Below are positions 4,996-6,732 of a DNA stretch of 6,732 bases, one piece after another (position 1 is the first letter of the stretch; every line of letters begins with the position of its first letter). The position numbers and the translations under genes were made by a program. The stretch comes from ARS98 sp030744725 (lineage in GTDB: Bacteria; Planctomycetota; Planctomycetia; Pirellulales; Pirellulaceae), in assembly GCA_030744725.1 (NCBI GenBank), contig JASLPZ010000369.1, forward strand, positions 1 to 6,732, given 5' to 3'. Below the pieces are notes generated by a model. The model was not told the DNA's origin. It searched no databases and saw only the letters and a list, made by a program, of their open reading frames with translations.

Positions 4996-6732
4996 AAGAA
5001 AGAAGGTAGGCGACCAATTCATCGATCTCTTGGTCGGTTAGATCGTCGGTCTTTCCGTGTTTCTTCGCTTCGTTGTCTACCGTGAGGACGTCTTTGAGTG
5101 TCAGTGCACGGCCATCGTGTAAGAAAGGGGCCGTGCGGTAGGCTTCGATCAGCGAGGGCGTGTCGTAACGACCGTCCGGCTCGTTCGCGCTGAGTACTCC
5201 GACGTTGTGCATTTTCTTGTCGGTGTAGTACGGAGCGGGATGGCACCGCGCGCAATTGGCCTTGCCCTCAAACAACGCCTTCCCACGCTTGGCTGCCTCC
5301 GTCGACTTTCCGTCCGCCGCGAGGTGCGGGCTCGGCACGGGCCGCAACGATGTCAGGTAACGGAACAGGTCTTCCACTTCCTGCTCCGTCGGCACGATCA
5401 TGTTTGTTGATTCCAGGCCGCTTCGGGCGCAGGCGCGCGCCGACTGCATCGTCGCTCGCCGATTCATCGGCTCGGTCTTGTCGAAATAGAGGAGACTGAT
5501 CGTATCTTTGGGGTTCCCGATTCCATCACCCAGGAAATCCCATCGCAAACCGTCGATCCGGCCTTCGTTGGCATGGCAAGACGCACAGCTGTGCCAGCGT
5601 TGAAAGGCGTGCGTCGCATCGTGAAAGATAATCTCTCCTCGCCGCACGGTGCCTCGTTCTGGTTGCGGACCCAGCGAGATGTTGCCTCGCTGACTACCAG
5701 TGGCCGCGTCGAGCACTGCGACGGAACCCGAGTAGTAGTTGGCCACAAATAAGTCCTGGCCATTGGGAGAGAGAGTCAGTCCGCGCGGGCCGGTCCCACC
5801 TGATCGAGATCGGTGAATGGCTCCGGCAATGTATAACGCAGTCAGATCGTTCTCGAGGTCCGAGATCTTCTCTCGATCCTGTTGAATTTGCACCCAGATG
5901 TTCGCTTGTGTCCCGTCTTTGAGCGATGCCAGTTCTTCAGGCACTTTACCGTTCAACAATTCATGGACCAGACCGATGTCAATGAAGGAGACTTCATGCA
6001 CGCCGGTATGACTGATCCATAATCGTTTGCCGTCATTCGAGCAGACGATGCTATTTGGGTCCGCCGCCCCTTGCGTTAGATCATCAAGCAACATGGTGGC
6101 GAGTCGCGAACCTTTTTCTATGTCGATGATGCTTAGCCCATTCGTGTTCACCCAGCCTCGTTCGAGTTGTGTAATGGGCAGATTGAACCGGCCGAGACCG
6201 TGTACCACGTACGCCCACTTCCCGTCCGGACTGATACACACGCCTGGGACCATTGTCGAGCCGGGTGGCAACTTCACCGTCGTTGCCGTTTCGAGCTTGG
6301 CAGCGTCGATGATGCTCACCTCGGCCGACAAGGTCGGGTCGGTTCCCAAACCATAGGCCAACAGATTCGCCACAACAATGCGTTTCTCGTCCGGCGTGAC
6401 GGCCACACTGCTCGGTTCACGGATCACCGGAATTTGTTTGATCGACTTGGCCGGTCGTTGGCTAAGATCAATCACTAAGACGGAATGACTGTCCTGGTTA
6501 CAGACATACAACCGCTTTGCTTTGTCGGCGGTGGCCAGCGCCGTGGGCCACTTTCCGACGGCGATTCGGGAAGTGATCTCTCGCTTGGTCGTATCGATGA
6601 CCGCGACAGTGCCAGCGCCGTGCTCTGCGACGTAAAGCGTACTCCCGTCAGCCGACAGAGCGAGCCCTAGCGGATTGCCATGCACGGCGATCTCGCTGCG
6701 CTTTGTCATCCCCTGGGCATCGAGAATCGCGA
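4991..6732 (-). CDS. YVTN beta-propeller / di-haem cytochrome c peroxidase (MauG-type) fusion, N-terminus off window
   Basis: Stop is TAG at 4991-4993. The frame is open to the right edge (A-I-L-D-A-Q-G precedes the first in-window Met at 6709), so the start lies outside. The Met at 6709 has no spaced ribosome-binding site and no signal peptide, which a haem-c protein needs. Numbering from that Met, residues 1-345 form a YVTN-type propeller (PLGLALSADGSTLYVAEHG, TVAVIDT, PRGLTLSPNGQDLFVANYY), with a charged helical insertion at about 247-300. Residues about 354-572 are a CCP/MauG-like domain: RRGEIIFHDA, C375-AS-C378-H379, a KTEPMNRRATMQ stretch, RGKALFEGKANC, C486-AR-C489-H490, then YRTAPFLHDGRALTLKDVL and a C-terminal Q-E-I-D-E-L-V-A-Y-L helix. 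Two haems indicate a periplasmic electron-transfer enzyme that may reduce peroxide or oxidise a partner; the substrate is unknown. It lies 45 bp upstream of the HzsA-like gene, so the two are likely co-transcribed. Confidence 0.9.
   Translation of the reverse strand, partial: AILDAQGMTKRSEIAVHGNPLGLALSADGSTLYVAEHGAGTVAVIDTTKREITSRIAVGKWPTALATADKAKRLYVCNQDSHSVLVIDLSQRPAKSIKQIPVIREPSSVAVTPDEKRIVVANLLAYGLGTDPTLSAEVSIIDAAKLETATTVKLPPGSTMVPGVCISPDGKWAYVVHGLGRFNLPITQLERGWVNTNGLSIIDIEKGSRLATMLLDDLTQGAADPNSIVCSNDGKRLWISHTGVHEVSFIDIGLVHELLNGKVPEELASLKDGTQANIWVQIQQDREKISDLENDLTALYIAGAIHRSRSGGTGPRGLTLSPNGQDLFVANYYSGSVAVLDAATGSQRGNISLGPQPERGTVRRGEIIFHDATHAFQRWHSCASCHANEGRIDGLRWDFLGDGIGNPKDTISLLYFDKTEPMNRRATMQSARACARSGLESTNMIVPTEQEVEDLFRYLTSLRPVPSPHLAADGKSTEAAKRGKALFEGKANCARCHPAPYYTDKKMHNVGVLSANEPDGRYDTPSLIEAYRTAPFLHDGRALTLKDVLTVDNEAKKHGKTDDLTDQEIDELVAYLLSL

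Noticed and set aside
4991..6709. Taking the Met at 6709 as the true start of the propeller-peroxidase
   Set aside because: The frame continues open to the window edge, there is no spaced ribosome-binding site, and a haem-c protein should have an export signal that is absent after this Met.
1..6732. Mobile element or recent horizontal transfer
   Set aside because: No transposase, integrase, terminal inverted repeats or tRNA boundary was seen, and all genes have planctomycete-type family features.

Overview
The window looks like an ordinary chromosomal segment of a heterotrophic planctomycete (Pirellulales-like). No rRNA or phylogenetic marker is present, so this rests on gene content: a formylglycine-generating-enzyme (SUMF1) domain of the planctomycete kinase-fused type, a membrane-anchored leucine-rich-repeat protein with 24-residue 'T-x-V-S-D-x-G-L' repeats, a propeller/multihaem protein related to the alpha subunit of hydrazine synthase (HzsA-like), and a YVTN-propeller/di-haem peroxidase fusion.

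Layout from left to right. (1) Bases 2-460, + strand: C-terminal end of a SUMF1-domain protein whose start lies off the left edge. (2) Bases 535-1575, - strand: LRR protein with an N-terminal membrane anchor, convergent with (1); a small hairpin lies between their ends. (3) Bases 1576-1936: divergent regulatory region of about 360 bp with a GC-rich hairpin in the LRR leader, a nested palindrome, a good sigma-70-like promoter facing right, and a 24-codon mini-ORF whose stop overlaps the next start (TAGTG). (4) Bases 1937-2401, + strand: Rrf2-family regulator with three cysteines spaced C-x7-C-x5-C, the spacing I recall for Bacillus NsrR. (5) Bases 2420-2461: strong hairpin with a T-rich tail, a likely terminator at the convergent junction. 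(6) Bases 2495-4945, - strand: exported HzsA-like protein with three CxxCH haem motifs. (7) Bases 4991 to the right edge, - strand: YVTN propeller plus di-haem CCP/MauG-type domain, truncated at its N-terminus by the window edge.

Genes (7) and (6) lie in the same direction 45 bp apart and probably form a transcription unit read right to left, with its promoter outside the window. Together they encode five CxxCH motifs on two propeller proteins; (6) has a signal peptide and (7) must be exported to carry haem c. The parsimonious reading is a periplasmic electron-transfer or redox module of unknown substrate. hzsB and hzsC are not in the window, so hydrazine synthesis is not supported. The Rrf2 regulator lies at the far end of this module in convergent orientation; a regulatory link is possible but not shown.

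Unusual small-scale structure: short near-perfect tandem duplications sit on the stop codons of two unrelated genes (Rrf2, 19-bp unit; propeller-peroxidase, 17-bp unit), and the two convergent junctions carry hairpins with similar GGGACA/TGTCTC arms. I found no tRNA, rRNA, CRISPR array, IS element or transposase gene.
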